IMG/VR virus record: IMGVR_UViG_3300006802_000661
Location: 1-22,051 of that record
Reading direction: 5' to 3' (one strand)
Length of the DNA stretch: 22,051 nt
Source: a virus
Positions 22,016-22,051 of the stretch are shown here, one piece after another (the first letter of the stretch is position 1; each line of letters opens with the position of its first letter). The notes below the pieces were generated by a model that was given only the letters and a program-made list of their open reading frames with translations, made no database searches and was not told where the DNA came from. The position numbers were made by a program, and so were the translations under genes.

Positions 22016-22051
22016 TATATTTCTCCTTCAGCTTGGAAACCATTTCATCCA
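22005..22051 (-). CDS. 3' end of an upstream minus-strand gene (partial)
   Basis: The frame from the right edge reads DEMVSKLKEKYNGV then a TGA at 22007-22005, overlapping the SSB-like gene start by 11 bases. The other two minus frames carry earlier stops. The charged helical tail is consistent with a real C-terminus but too short to identify. Confidence 0.4.
   Translation of the reverse strand, partial: DEMVSKLKEKYNGV

Noticed and set aside
17640-22051. Depletion or promoter clustering of GANTC sites, expected if GcrA/CcrM control the operon
   Set aside because: About ten sites counted by eye in 4.4 kb against about 17 expected; scattered in coding sequence, with no clear promoter pattern.

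Overview
The window is a 22 kb piece of a tailed double-stranded DNA phage (or prophage) genome, most likely a short-tailed virus of an alphaproteobacterium. A terminase, portal or major capsid protein is not visible and presumably lies left of position 1. The host assignment rests on a gene on the minus strand encoding a GcrA-family cell-cycle regulator, a family known from Alphaproteobacteria. The podovirus-like reading rests on an adaptor protein, a nozzle/gp10-like protein and two large internal (ejection-type) proteins, with no tail tape measure, sheath or tube gene. No integrase, tRNA, insertion sequence or CRISPR array is seen.

Plus strand, 1 to about 17,670: late genes, nearly all abutting or overlapping by 1 to 4 bases. 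In order: a 5'-truncated tail fibre/tailspike with collagen-like GPT triplets and a pectate-lyase-like fold; a fused methyltransferase-glycosyltransferase-TPR protein; a lysis cassette (small membrane coiled-coil protein, membrane-anchored protein, GH24 endolysin with a C-terminal membrane helix, and nested inner and outer spanins); adaptor; nozzle; two small virion-associated proteins; a GNAT acetyltransferase; a 1491-residue internal protein with two S74-like modules and a lytic transglycosylase domain; a 789-residue second internal protein; a second tail fibre; and a small fibre-linked protein.

A GC-rich hairpin at 17,681-17,712 separates this block from a convergent minus-strand block (22,051 down to 17,759). 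From upstream to downstream that block encodes the 3' tip of an unknown gene, a small single-strand-binding-like protein with a DDEIPF tail, a small coiled-coil protein, an acidic protein, an HNH endonuclease, a probable PD-(D/E)XK nuclease, a hypothetical protein, a DUF6378-like protein, a secreted SLT lytic transglycosylase, a 53-residue membrane protein, the GcrA homologue, two small phage proteins and a stand-alone DnaA domain IV-like protein. This looks like an early or replication/host-takeover operon read towards the late genes.

The points of greatest interest are the GcrA plus DnaA-like pair (possible control of the host cell cycle), the modifying-enzyme fusion beside a threonine-rich collagen-like fibre, and the unusual domain layout of the 1491-residue protein. 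No gene-free stretch longer than 300 bases exists in the window.
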